A DNA stretch of 64,000 bases from Sinorhizobium sp. B11 (GCA_039725955.1 CP091035.1:248001-312000), one strand, 5' to 3'; numbered from the stretch's first letter, positions 18,220 through 26,849 are shown. The notes: generated by a model from the letters alone, not told the origin. A program made the numbers and translations.

Positions 18220-18762
18220 TTAATGGTGATCGGGCTGGGTCATGATCCCTGCGTAGCGAACTGCGATCAACGCCATGAGGCTGGCGACCGCAAAGCTGTT
18301 GAGATTGAGAAGAATGGTCAGATCCGGATCGCTCCACACATGCAGCGGCGGACCGAGGCCATAGCGAGATAAAACGAAGCCCAGGAACACGAAGACGGCC
18401 ATGCCGCGTTGCCACCATATTTCCTCGGCGCGAAATGAGAGAGCTGCCAGCATGATGCAAGGGGCCAGAAAAAGCTGCGTGCCGGAGCCGGTACCAAAAA
18501 GCTTTGTCTCAAAGAGCGTATCAAGCGTGGCGACCAGCGGCAGCGCGATCCGGGCGGCCAGAGGTGCAAGGTGGGCCATGAAGGCAATGATCATGAACAG
18601 CGGGGCGGCAAGCAGGGTGGCCAGCGCTTCCGTCGTGCCATTGCCGACCAGATACCAGACGTAGAGCGGATAGAAGGGCTTGTTTATCAAGATAACCCAC
18701 ACGATCGCCACGGTCGCCTGCGTCTGGGGGTCGAGATGGCGCCGCTCGTTTTTGGCCGTCAT
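18220..18762 (-). CDS. integral membrane protein of the lipid-modification operon
   Basis: 180 residues from ATG 18762, which overlaps the stop of the upstream methyltransferase gene by four bases. Five or so hydrophobic helices are visible (for example VAIVWVILINKPFYPLYVWY and MAVFVFLGFVLSRYG). I do not recognise a named family. Genes for small membrane proteins of unknown function are usual in Cfa/amine-oxidase clusters. Its tight coupling implies a role in the same pathway. Confidence 0.7.
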   Translation of the reverse strand: MTAKNERRHLDPQTQATVAIVWVILINKPFYPLYVWYLVGNGTTEALATLLAAPLFMIIAFMAHLAPLAARIALPLVATLDTLFETKLFGTGSGTQLFLAPCIMLAALSFRAEEIWWQRGMAVFVFLGFVLSRYGLGPPLHVWSDPDLTILLNLNSFAVASLMALIAVRYAGIMTQPDHH

Positions 18763-19802
18763 GCAAAATACTCGGTCGAAGCCGGGGACAGGAGATAGTG
18801 GCCGACCCCCCAGACATTGCCGTTCTCGTGACCGAATAGGCCCGCGGTCGCGAGGAAAAACAGTCGCCACCGGCGCTGCCAGAGCGAAGCGTCCTTGCCA
18901 TAGACCTCGCGCAAGATCGGCTGGATGCGATCGATTCTTTCATCAAAGGAGTTGAGCCAGTCGAGCGCCGTGCGGCGGTAATGCGAACCCGACCAGCGCC
19001 ACTCCTTCTCCACATTGAAGAGACTGGCGAACTTGTGGGGCAGGTCATGCGCCGGCATAATGCCGCCCGTAAAAAAATGAAGTGCAATCCAGTCGGCCGG
19101 ATCGCCAGGGTCGAAGCGATATGAGCGATCCTTGTGCGTAAAGACGTGCAGAAAAAGCTTCCCGTCCGACGTTAGCCAGGCTCGTACGCGCTCCAAAAGC
19201 ACGCTCCAGTTGGACATGTGCTCGAACATTTCTACCGAGATGACGCGATCGAAACGCTCATCCGTGGCGAAATCGTTCATATCGGCGGTGATGACTGTGA
19301 GATTGGTGAAACCGTATTTAGCCGCCACATTCAGGATATAGGCGCGCTGTGACGCGGAGTTGGACACCGACGTGATCCGGGAGCTGGGGAATTTCCGCGC
19401 AAGGTGAAGCGAAAGCGAACCCCAGCCACAACCAAGTTCAAGAATGTTCATGCCGTCCCCGATCGCGGCGTGCTCCACCGTTTCGGAGAGGGCACAAGTC
19501 TCTGCTTCCTCCAGCGTCGTGGTGGACGTTGGATAGAGACAGCAGGAATATTTGCGCTGCGGACCGAGCACCAAGGCGAAGAACTCGGGCGGTACCTCAT
19601 AATGCTGGCGGTTGGCTTCGTGGGGATGAGCCGCGACGGGAAAATGCATCATCGTGTCGACGAAAGCCTGTTCATCCGAAGCCGGGCTCGCAGCGAGCTT
19701 TCGCCTGGTGCGGCTGCAGAGGAAATCGATGCCGGCAAGCGTCATGCCATCGCTCAAGGGCGTGCGCTCAGCGGTGTTTATGGCAAAAGCCAACATATTC
19801 AT
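18759..19802 (-). CDS. Cfa-type SAM-dependent methyltransferase
   Basis: 347 residues from ATG 19802, overlapping the DUF1295 stop by four bases. The SAM-binding motif is ILELGCGWGSLSLHLA and the Cfa-type entry motif is QHYEVPPEFFALVLG. It lacks the longer N-terminal domain of classical cyclopropane synthases and is shorter than the Cfa at 22384. Such proteins methylate or cyclopropanate unsaturated acyl chains of phospholipids. The window thus has two different Cfa-type enzymes in one island, which argues for a modification beyond simple cyclopropanation. Confidence 0.85.
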   Translation of the reverse strand: MNMLAFAINTAERTPLSDGMTLAGIDFLCSRTRRKLAASPASDEQAFVDTMMHFPVAAHPHEANRQHYEVPPEFFALVLGPQRKYSCCLYPTSTTTLEEAETCALSETVEHAAIGDGMNILELGCGWGSLSLHLARKFPSSRITSVSNSASQRAYILNVAAKYGFTNLTVITADMNDFATDERFDRVISVEMFEHMSNWSVLLERVRAWLTSDGKLFLHVFTHKDRSYRFDPGDPADWIALHFFTGGIMPAHDLPHKFASLFNVEKEWRWSGSHYRRTALDWLNSFDERIDRIQPILREVYGKDASLWQRRWRLFFLATAGLFGHENGNVWGVGHYLLSPASTEYFA

Positions 19803-20584
19803 GGCAGTTCTCCGTTTCGACGGGGTCCGGGAAAGAACGCGTTGACGCGCCTCTGAAGGATGCGGAACTTTTCTCCGCGCGATCGCAGCATGTGGTCTTC
19901 GAGCGGCGGAATGCCCGAAACATGCACCAGGAGCCAGTACATCAGCGCCGGCGCCAGCAGGGAGGTAAATGTCGATACGGACGAGCTCAAGGATAGAAGT
20001 GGCCAGGCGCACCAGAAGAGCCATTCGAAGAAATAGTTGGGATGGCGCGAGTAGCGCCACAACCCGATTTCGCAAGTCTCGGTCTTGGCCGCAGGGGTCC
20101 GACGAAATTGGGCGAGCTGGCGATCGGCGATCGCCTCTCCGACCAACGCAACGATGCCGATGAGGATTGCCACGACATCCACCGCGCGCGCGAAGGGCGC
20201 GCCATTGGTTGCAGCCATATGGACGGCCAAGACAAGAATGAAGGCGGCGAGCGCCTGGATTTGTAGAAACAGAAACAGCCTCCAGGCGGCGGTCTCACCC
20301 CATTCCTGGATTAACCTGGCGTAACGCGGATCTTCTTGGCCACTACGGGTCCGCGCGCCGATGTGACAGGCAAGCCTTGCCGCCCAGGCGCCTATCAATG
20401 CCAGCACCGTCATGCGCCGCCAAAAATCTCCGTCGGCTACGAGCACGGCAGCAATGCCGCCAGATCCGACCGCAAGTGACCAGACCGTGTCGATCCAGCC
20501 GCTGAGGCCCGTGACGCGCTGCAGGCCCCAGGCGCCGGCCATGGCAAGCGATAGGCAGACTGCGATGCTGAGGAAAACCTCCAT
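19799..20584 (-). CDS. DUF1295 membrane enzyme (steroid 5-alpha-reductase-like)
   Basis: 261 residues from ATG 20584, five bases after AAGGAC. Six or seven membrane helices are visible. The C-terminal signature GLWRYSRHPNYFFEWLFW is that of the DUF1295/ICMT-like fold, whose members bind NADPH or SAM and act on lipids. First gene of the leftward operon with the Cfa-type methyltransferase, a membrane protein and a lipocalin. The reaction is not known. Confidence 0.85.
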   Translation of the reverse strand: MEVFLSIAVCLSLAMAGAWGLQRVTGLSGWIDTVWSLAVGSGGIAAVLVADGDFWRRMTVLALIGAWAARLACHIGARTRSGQEDPRYARLIQEWGETAAWRLFLFLQIQALAAFILVLAVHMAATNGAPFARAVDVVAILIGIVALVGEAIADRQLAQFRRTPAAKTETCEIGLWRYSRHPNYFFEWLFWCAWPLLSLSSSVSTFTSLLAPALMYWLLVHVSGIPPLEDHMLRSRGEKFRILQRRVNAFFPGPRRNGELP

Positions 20585-20757
20585 GTCGGTCCTTCCACTA
20601 TCGTTCAACTTCGCAGTCGTCATCTACGGTCTGCGCGGGTCAGCGGTTTGCGCCATCTCTCAAAAAAACAGGAAAAAAAATTGCGCCGGTTACGAACCGA
20701 GCCGAGCGAGCTTTCGTACCTTCCTTCCGTATCAGAGAGCGTCGACGAGAGGAATTG
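20585..20757. promoter_or_regulatory. divergent promoter region of the lipid island
   Basis: About 170 bases between two divergent operons. A-rich tracts occur near 20660-20680. I found neither an EcfG-type GGAAC match nor a TGATCC-type RpoE element, so the controlling sigma factor is not evident. Confidence 0.4.
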
Positions 20758-22143
20758 ATGACATTTTATCAGCGGATCCCGGGCGAACGGCGCCTGAACA
20801 TCGCAGTCGTGGGCAGCGGGATTTCCGGCCTTTCCGCCGCATGGCTACTATCGCACCGCCACGAGGTCACTGTGTATGAGGCGGCCGATCGGATCGGCGG
20901 GCACAGCAATACGGTGGAATACGAAAGCGCAAGCGGGCCTGTCGTGGTTGATACAGGCTTCATTGTCTACAACGAACTGACATATCCCAACCTGACGGCA
21001 CTCTTCCATATGCTGCAGGTGCCCACGGCCGCGTCCAACATGTCTTTTGCGGTCTCGATGGACAACGGCGCGTTCGAATATTCCGGGGGGACCGGCTTCG
21101 GGCTGCTTGCGCAACCGATCAACGCGATCAGCCTGCGCTTCTGGTCAATGATGCGCGATCTTCTACGTTTTTACCGCAATGCGCCGCGCGATCTGGCGAC
21201 GATGGACGGCATATCGCTCCAGCAGTATCTCGACCTAAACGGCTATGGCCGCGCATTCCGATATGATCACCTTTACCCGATGGCGTCCGCCATCTGGTCG
21301 ACGCCAACTATGGATGTCGCGGCCTATCCCGCGGCCAGTTTCGTTAGATTCAGCTGTAACCACGGCCTGCTCAAATTGTGGAACCGCCCGACCTGGCGCA
21401 CGGTGGAAGGGGGAAGCCGTGAATATGTCAGTCGCATGACGCAACGCTTCTCCGACAAGGTCCGGATCTCGACGCCGGTTACCGTCATCCGCCGCGAGGA
21501 GGGGCGGGTAATAGTTCATGATGCTTCCGGTCAGCAGCAGGCATTTGATGATGTGGTCGTGGCTACTCACGCCGATCACGCGCTTCGCATGCTTGCCGAT
21601 GCCAGCGATGAAGAGCGGCGTGTCCTTGGCGCTTTCCGTTATTCGCGCAACGAGGCTGTGCTTCATACCGATACTAGGCTGATGCCGAAACGGCGCGCCG
21701 CCTGGTCGAGCTGGAACTATGTCGCCGACCGTCGAATGGACGGGCGCGCCGAGCCGCAAAAGCCATCAATTACCTACTGGATGAACAAGCTGCAGCCCCT
21801 CGGCGCCGCGCCGCCAACATTCGTCACCTTGAACCCGCAACGCGAGCCACGTCCGGATAGCATCCTTCGTCGCGAAGTCTGCGACCATCCCGTCTTCAAC
21901 CTTGAAACCGAGCAGGCGCAACAGGAATTATGGTCGCTGCAGGGAAAGCGCAACACGTGGTTCTGCGGAGCCCATTTCGGCGCGGGCTTCCACGAGGACG
22001 GCCTTCAAGCGGGGCTGGCCGTGGCGGAAGAGCTCGGCGGATTGCGGCGACCCTGGCAGGTGGCGCAGGAAAGCGCGCGCATCGCGCGCAAGCCCCTGAC
22101 CCGACCGACAGAGCGCCCGATCGAGCTGGAGGTGCTGGTATGA
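20758..22143 (+). CDS. FAD-dependent amine oxidase-like oxidoreductase
   Basis: 461 residues from ATG 20758 (AGAGGA upstream; a TTG at 20755 is less likely). The dinucleotide-binding motif is VVGSGISGLSAAWLLS, followed by RIGGHSNTVE and, near the C-terminus, the FAD motif FCGAHFGAGFHEDGLQAG. It belongs to the amine-oxidase-like flavoproteins found beside cfa genes, related to desaturase-type enzymes acting on fatty acids. It leads the rightward operon. The DUF1365 gene that commonly follows is absent here. Confidence 0.88.
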   Translation: MTFYQRIPGERRLNIAVVGSGISGLSAAWLLSHRHEVTVYEAADRIGGHSNTVEYESASGPVVVDTGFIVYNELTYPNLTALFHMLQVPTAASNMSFAVSMDNGAFEYSGGTGFGLLAQPINAISLRFWSMMRDLLRFYRNAPRDLATMDGISLQQYLDLNGYGRAFRYDHLYPMASAIWSTPTMDVAAYPAASFVRFSCNHGLLKLWNRPTWRTVEGGSREYVSRMTQRFSDKVRISTPVTVIRREEGRVIVHDASGQQQAFDDVVVATHADHALRMLADASDEERRVLGAFRYSRNEAVLHTDTRLMPKRRAAWSSWNYVADRRMDGRAEPQKPSITYWMNKLQPLGAAPPTFVTLNPQREPRPDSILRREVCDHPVFNLETEQAQQELWSLQGKRNTWFCGAHFGAGFHEDGLQAGLAVAEELGGLRRPWQVAQESARIARKPLTRPTERPIELEVLV

Positions 22144-22383
22144 GGACAAAAGCCTGGTCGGCCGTTCTCGGCCCGATGTTGAGATTGCAGCGGACGTCAA
22201 AGAGGCGGCGGCTCGTGAACACATTATGCGCGCTGGCTCGTCGCAAGATCAGTGTGGGGACGTCGGCGATCTGGATGGCGCGCGTCTGCAGCCTGTCCGG
22301 CCGCCGCCGCCTGCCGATCACGCGTCGCTCGTTCCTGCGCCCAACGCCCGACAACTCATGCTTGAGCGAAAGGATGGCAAGCC
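22144..22383 (+). other. gap where a DUF1365 gene usually sits
   Basis: 240 bases between the flavoprotein and cfa. A frame from ATG 22140 to 22397 overlaps both neighbours and would code 85 very arginine-rich residues. It shows no DUF1365 similarity and may not be expressed. The region looks like a deletion scar or diverged DNA. Confidence 0.35.
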
Positions 22384-23616
22384 ATGAGCCAGCCTGACGA
22401 TTCCCTTGGCGTTCCACTCGCTCCTTCCGGCAACACACAGAAGCTTGGCCCTGGCGGCCGTCTCGTAACGCGGCTTATTTCGGAGATGAATTTTGGCCGG
22501 CTGCGGATCGTGCTTCCCAATGGCACCGTCATCGAAAAAGTCGGACCTGAACCGGGGCCGGATGCGATGCTCGTCATGCGGCGATGGCGGATGTTGTATC
22601 ATCTTCTCACGGCCGGCGATATCGGCTTTGCGGCGGGTTACCTTGACGAGGACTGGACGACGCCGGACCTGACCGCCTTGATCCGCCTGGCGGCGAGGAA
22701 CAGCGACGCGCTTTCGCCCGCGATCGACGGCAACATCCTGATGCGGCTATTCAATCGGATCGGCCATCGGTTCAACGCCAACACGCGCAGGGGAAGTCGC
22801 CGCAATATCGAAGCGCATTACGATCTCGGCAACGACTTCTATCGGGAGTGGCTCGACAGCACGATGCTTTATTCCTCGGCGATTTTCGACGACACGACGC
22901 CCACACTGGAAGCCGCCCAGCAGATGCGGCTTTCGCGCATCCGCGAGAAACTTGCTCTTCGAGGCGGTGAACGCGTTCTCGAGATCGGCTGCGGGTGGGG
23001 TGCCCTTGCCGCTGATCTCGCCACGCATTCTAACGCGCAGGTGGTCGGTTTGACGCTGTCGCCCTCGCAACTTCGGTGGGCACAAGAGGTAGCAGTGGCG
23101 AGCGGCAAGGGCCAGCAAATCGATCTGCGGCTGCAGGACTACCGCGACACGGACGGACAGTTCGATCGCATCGTGTCGATTGAGATGTTCGAGGCAGTGG
23201 GGCAAGCCTATTGGCCGAGCTACTTCGAGACCCTTCGTCGATGCATGGCGCCGCAGGGCCGTGCGGTTCTGCAGATCATTTCCATCGAGGACAAGCGTTT
23301 CAGAAGCTATCGCAGCAGCATCGACTTTATCCAGAAATACATATTCCCAGGGGGATTCCTGCCGTCCGAGGCAGCGCTCGTCGCTGCTATCACCTCGTCC
23401 GGGCTCAAGCTACAAGAGGTCGACCACTTCGGGAAGTCGTATGCGAGAACGCTGCGGGAGTGGCGCAAGCGGTTTCATGCCCGATGGCCCGCCATCGCGA
23501 CCCTTGGCTTCGACGAGCGCTTCAAGCGGTTGTGGCACTATTACCTCTGTTACTGCGAGGCCGGTTTTGAAGAGAGCAGTATCAATGTTGGGCTTTATAC
23601 CATCAAGCATTCATAG
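22384..23616 (+). CDS. cfa: cyclopropane-fatty-acyl-phospholipid synthase
   Basis: 410 residues, typical of Cfa. An N-terminal lipid-associated domain (residues 1-125) is followed by the methyltransferase domain with IEAHYDLGNDFYREWLD, the SAM motif VLEIGCGWGALAADLA, and the catalytic-region stretch SIDFIQKYIFPGGFLPS. It transfers a methylene group from SAM to unsaturated phospholipid acyl chains at the inner membrane. It lies downstream of the flavoprotein and upstream of a small exported protein. Confidence 0.94.
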   Translation: MSQPDDSLGVPLAPSGNTQKLGPGGRLVTRLISEMNFGRLRIVLPNGTVIEKVGPEPGPDAMLVMRRWRMLYHLLTAGDIGFAAGYLDEDWTTPDLTALIRLAARNSDALSPAIDGNILMRLFNRIGHRFNANTRRGSRRNIEAHYDLGNDFYREWLDSTMLYSSAIFDDTTPTLEAAQQMRLSRIREKLALRGGERVLEIGCGWGALAADLATHSNAQVVGLTLSPSQLRWAQEVAVASGKGQQIDLRLQDYRDTDGQFDRIVSIEMFEAVGQAYWPSYFETLRRCMAPQGRAVLQIISIEDKRFRSYRSSIDFIQKYIFPGGFLPSEAALVAAITSSGLKLQEVDHFGKSYARTLREWRKRFHARWPAIATLGFDERFKRLWHYYLCYCEAGFEESSINVGLYTIKHS

Positions 23617-23640
23617 GTCCCGCAACCAAGGAGAGCAAAG

Positions 23641-24012
23641 ATGACACCAATGATGCCGGCGGCCATGGTTATCAATCTTTGTTTGTACGGCATGGCGAAT
23701 GCCGCCGATATCGAAGGTCGGTGGGCGCGAGGCGACGGGAATGCCAGCGTAAGGATTGCGCCGTGTGGCTCCGACATCTGCGCAATCAACACCTGGATAA
23801 AACCGGGGACGCCCAAGGAAAAACAGGGCGATAAGCTGGTCATGACCATCAAGAAGGGCACGAGCGGGGTCTATTCCGGCACAGCGTTTGATCCACAGCG
23901 TGACCTAACCTACAGCCTGACGGTAACGGTTGATGGAGACAAGATGGTCACGAAGGGATGCATCATTGCCGGCCTCCTGTGCAAGGGCGTCGAATGGGCG
24001 CGGATTAAGTGA
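23641..24012 (+). CDS. DUF2147 exported protein
   Basis: 123 residues with a signal peptide (MTPMMPAAMVINLCLYGMAN, cleaved near AADIEG) and a DUF2147 domain starting IEGRWARGDGNASVRIAPCG. The cysteine pair CGSDIC and the C-terminal CIIAGLLCKG are family features. The domain is a small beta barrel, structurally lipocalin-like in known members. It ends the rightward lipid operon, 24 bases after cfa. Confidence 0.85.
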   Translation: MTPMMPAAMVINLCLYGMANAADIEGRWARGDGNASVRIAPCGSDICAINTWIKPGTPKEKQGDKLVMTIKKGTSGVYSGTAFDPQRDLTYSLTVTVDGDKMVTKGCIIAGLLCKGVEWARIK

Positions 24013-24049
24013 GGATTAAAAGCTCATGCCCACTTCGAAGCCCGGTCGG

Positions 24050-24123
24050 GCAGGGCGGGATCGCACAGTTTTGAGGTTAGGGTGTCGAAGGTTGGCAAAC
24101 ACCCGCCGCGCGATCCCGCCTGC
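24050..24123. repeat. long inverted repeat
   Basis: GCAGGGCGGGATCGC (24050-24064) is the inverse complement of GCGATCCCGCCTGC (24110-24123) apart from one unpaired base, with a 45-base loop. There is no T-run after it. It lies in the gene-free stretch 24013-24394 behind DUF2147. It could be a terminator-like structure or an intergenic repeat; it was not seen elsewhere in the window. Confidence 0.55.
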
Positions 24124-24394
24124 ACAACTCGAGAAACGCATAATTGTTCCTACCTGCTGCCTGAGCCAGGGCATGCGTCTTCTCTGCGGACATTAACCAC
24201 ATAGAAACGTTGATTCATCGAGGCGCATTTATTGCGGGAACTTTACCCCGCCGCCGGGCTTCATACGCGGGCCGTGCAGCCGGGGGACTGAAGCCCTGAC
24301 CCCACTAAAGTCGGCTGTACGGTCCACCGTATCTGATGATCCGGACTAGTAGGGGAACCCGTGTCCGGGATATGCAATGCATAGCCTGATTCTC

Positions 24395-24577
24395 TCAAAG
24401 TCTCTCGCCCAGTTTCAAGCGCGAAGCGATCTCGCGCATCTCGCACATGCTAGCGGCCGCGCGGCCTGCTCTTGCCGCGAGCGCTTTGAACCGCAGCCTC
24501 TCTAAGAGCTCAAGCTCCCCGATGAAGATGGCCACCTGCCGGCTGCCAGCTGGGTCGTGAACGACTTGTTGGGCCAA
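24395..24577 (-). CDS. possible small protein, low support
   Basis: A 60-residue frame from a TTG start; the same frame is open further upstream, past the end of the gene at 24589. The C-terminal half is an amphipathic helix (SMCEMREIASRLKLGERL). It follows 24589-25152 closely on the same strand. No ribosome site is clear. It may be a coupled small gene or the remains of a longer one. Confidence 0.3.
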   Translation of the reverse strand: MAQQVVHDPAGSRQVAIFIGELELLERLRFKALAARAGRAAASMCEMREIASRLKLGERL

Positions 24578-24588
24578 AGGGCCGCCGT

Positions 24589-25152
24589 TTAAATCCGGAG
24601 AGAACGCTCGATCTGTCCGGCATCGAACCGCTTCAGCCTCAATCTCAGCGCGGTATTTTCCTGACGAAACTTGACGATCATCAGCCGCTTCAACCGGCGG
24701 TTCTCCTCCTCGAGCGCGTTAAGATCGTCCTCGCCCTTATCGCGGGCAAAGACTTCGAGGCGTGCATCGACTACGCGCGCCGGGATAGAGGCGCGCTTGA
24801 CAGGCTCGGAAGAATGAGCAGGCTTAATGGCGATTGGCGGATTGTCATGCGCCGCAGACTTATCGATGGCCGGAAGCTCATGCTCCAGGCCCTGCAGGGC
24901 TAGATTGTGCTCGGTCAGGATCGTTGCGATCGGAACACGAGGCTCCATCGAGGACGTACCCGCTAAGACGGGAACCACAGCATTGGCAATAGGTTCCGCG
25001 TCCGCCCGGTCGACATCAGGCAAAACGCCATCAGTCTCAATCTGCAGCGCAACGGCCCGCAGATCGAGATTGCCCCAGATGGATGGAGATCGAGCTTGGG
25101 CCTGCCGCCGGTTCTTGTATTCGACGACGAAGTTGCGCTGTGTTGTTCTCAT
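24589..25152 (-). CDS. hypothetical protein with SyrB-like coiled-coil tail
   Basis: 187 residues. The N-terminus (MRTTQRNFVVEYKN, SPSIWGNLDL) matches that of the small protein at 1913. The middle is low in structure. The C-terminus, LEEENRRLKRLM followed by RQENTALRLRLKRF, is a leucine/asparagine-rich coiled coil that closely resembles the C-terminus of the SyrB-like protein encoded just upstream on the same strand. The pair may form mixed coiled coils. No catalytic motif is visible. Confidence 0.65.
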   Translation of the reverse strand: MRTTQRNFVVEYKNRRQAQARSPSIWGNLDLRAVALQIETDGVLPDVDRADAEPIANAVVPVLAGTSSMEPRVPIATILTEHNLALQGLEHELPAIDKSAAHDNPPIAIKPAHSSEPVKRASIPARVVDARLEVFARDKGEDDLNALEEENRRLKRLMIVKFRQENTALRLRLKRFDAGQIERSLRI

Positions 25153-25233
25153 CGTTCCTCAGCTTCACATCAATTGATCGAGTGCAGTGCCCACTGCCTC
25201 GTTGAGGAAGTCATCTCAGACATGAAGCCTTGC

Positions 25234-25680
25234 CTAATTCATACCTAGCCGCTTGCGCAGCGAGGTATTTTCGGCGCGAAGTTTTTCGGCGAGCAACTTA
25301 CGCAGCCTGCGATTTTCTTCCTCAAGCTGGGCAAATTCAGCGAGTTCATCGTCAAAGGTGGCAGTGCCCGCGGACGCTCCGGCAGGCGCTACAGCAAGGG
25401 CTTTCTTCCACGTGTAGTAGGTCTGGTCTGATATCGCGACAGCCTTCACGGCATCCTTCAATGTTTCGCCATCGGCAATGGCAGCTTCAACTTGATTGAT
25501 TTTCTCGCGCTTCTCGTCGTCACTCAATCCGCGCGCCTTGGGTTTTGCCGTCCTTTGACTGGTCGTGTCAGCCTTTGCCGCCGTTGGTTTCCTAGACCTT
25601 GACCTCTTGACGCGAGCGGACTCCGCTTCAGTCTTTGTTATGGTGTTATCAGACGGTGGAAGGAGTTCTTCGTCGGCCAT
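25234..25680 (-). CDS. SyrB-like transcriptional regulator
   Basis: 148 residues. A basic low-complexity N-terminus (residues 1-50) is followed by an HTH (about 55-95; LKDAVKAVAISDQTYYTWKK) and a C-terminal coiled coil (LEEENRRLRKLLAEKLRAEN). This is the layout of SyrB, a Sinorhizobium regulator linked to symbiotic exopolysaccharide control. The HTH-plus-zipper design also matches OrfA of IS3-family elements, including the one at 32776-33042 here. Confidence 0.8.
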   Translation of the reverse strand: MADEELLPPSDNTITKTEAESARVKRSRSRKPTAAKADTTSQRTAKPKARGLSDDEKREKINQVEAAIADGETLKDAVKAVAISDQTYYTWKKALAVAPAGASAGTATFDDELAEFAQLEEENRRLRKLLAEKLRAENTSLRKRLGMN

Positions 25681-25798
25681 CGATGATCCTCATGTTGTTG
25701 CACGCGTTTTCGACCAGGTTGGGGCTGGAGTCAACGTCGCGGCATCGAAAACCCCGATGAGCATGCCTCCACCGTCGAATTGCGGCAGACAGATCGCC

Positions 25799-25885
25799 AG
25801 CGGATACCTGCGGGATCTGACTGCAAAGGCGCAGCGAGGGGAATATTCACTTTGTCAGACGCTCTTCGCTCAGCTCAGGGGCAAC
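25799..25885 (+). pseudogene. repC C-terminal remnant
   Basis: The plus-strand frame here reads SGYLRDLTAKAQRGEYSL, then LFAQLRG, which matches the end of RepC in this window (AGAYLRDLTKRTERGEFSL, then LMALLRS). Nothing of the rest of repC is seen around it. It is too different to be a recent copy of repC at 12918 and so probably came from another repABC plasmid. Confidence 0.6.
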
Positions 25886-25982
25886 TCCGTGCCATCGGGC
25901 AGGCCAGTTGGCGAGTCATACACGCGGAAGTTGCCGAATGCAGCCATAGCCATCTGTTTTTAATACCTAAAAGCTCAGAAAA

Positions 25983-26198
25983 TTAGAAAGTTTCCGGCTG
26001 GCAACTTTCTGCGACCGGGTGGCTACACGGGACTACGCTCGCGTATCGCTCTTTCACACCGATGAGATAGGAGATAGCTCGGAAGTCCATGGGAGGTGAC
26101 AGCAGAACGTCGTTCTTCCCGCGAACCGACTTGGTGGATGTATAACGTATCGCGTCCAAACCGGCGCTCTTAGCGCAGTGTGCGACGAACCGCGACAA
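25983..26198 (-). pseudogene. RES-domain protein remnant
   Basis: 71 codons on the minus strand: SRFVAHCAKSAGLDAIRYTS, then GKNDVLLSPP. This resembles the C-terminal part of RES-domain proteins (NAD-degrading toxins), which have a GxDGIxYPS...N.VLF pattern. The N-terminal catalytic part is not found upstream, where the frame meets a stop. No Xre-type antitoxin gene is adjacent. Confidence 0.4.
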
Positions 26199-26386
26199 GA
26201 CCTATTCGGGTCTCAGCCAACCTCGATCGATGCCAGGCGCGGTGCAACCCTCTATTCGAAGAAGTTGGGAAGGTCGCAACGCTTGAAGATAGGTCGTAGT
26301 GAAAGCTCGACCGAAGAGGATTTGATCTTCGGATTGCAGAACAACTGCGAATTATATTGGATGCCCGTTGTGGAAAAGTTTCATAG

Positions 26387-26638
26387 CGTGCTGCACAAGC
26401 TCAGAGGTCCGAGACGGTATTCGGCGTTTACGGGCCAGGAGACGGCTACGTTCTTCTCACTGCCTTGGTACGTATCAGTGAGCTCAGCATTCCCGTTGTC
26501 GGGAGAGAGGCAGAACTTCTCCGATTGCGGGACTTTGTAAATGACGAGCGGCCGCTTCTGGCCCAGCTTCTGGGTGGCGATGCAGGCTCGGGCGAAAGTC
26601 GCCTCGCAATGAAGCTCATGAATTCTCTCGAGGGTTAA
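26387..26638 (+). pseudogene. P-loop NTPase fragment
   Basis: An 83-codon frame without a start codon, reading SIPVVGREAELLRLRDF and then LGGDAGSGESRLAMKL before a stop. This is the entry of a STAND/AAA-type ATPase domain with a Walker A loop, but the essential Lys is Glu (GSGES for GSGKS). The rest of the domain is missing. It looks like a gene fragment left by recombination. Confidence 0.5.
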
Positions 26639-26849
26639 TGGCGTCGCGGTTTTGTTGAGAAAAAAGATCTTGCCGGTCTGGAAGGTGAGTTGGCCCTGGC
26701 AAGTAACAGCTCTTTATTGCGCTCTGTTATCATCGGGGACTCGTTTGGTCACAGTGATGCCCAACTAGAGGCCATGCTTGGTCTGTGCGCGGTCGCTACT
26801 GCTGCACGTTGCGAAATCAATGGACCCCACGACTCGAATGTAATCTGCA

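Noticed and set aside
24970..24996. A symmetrical GGAAC-N16-GGTT match
   Set aside because: It lies inside the coding sequence of 24589-25152 with no gene start behind it; a few such matches are expected by chance.
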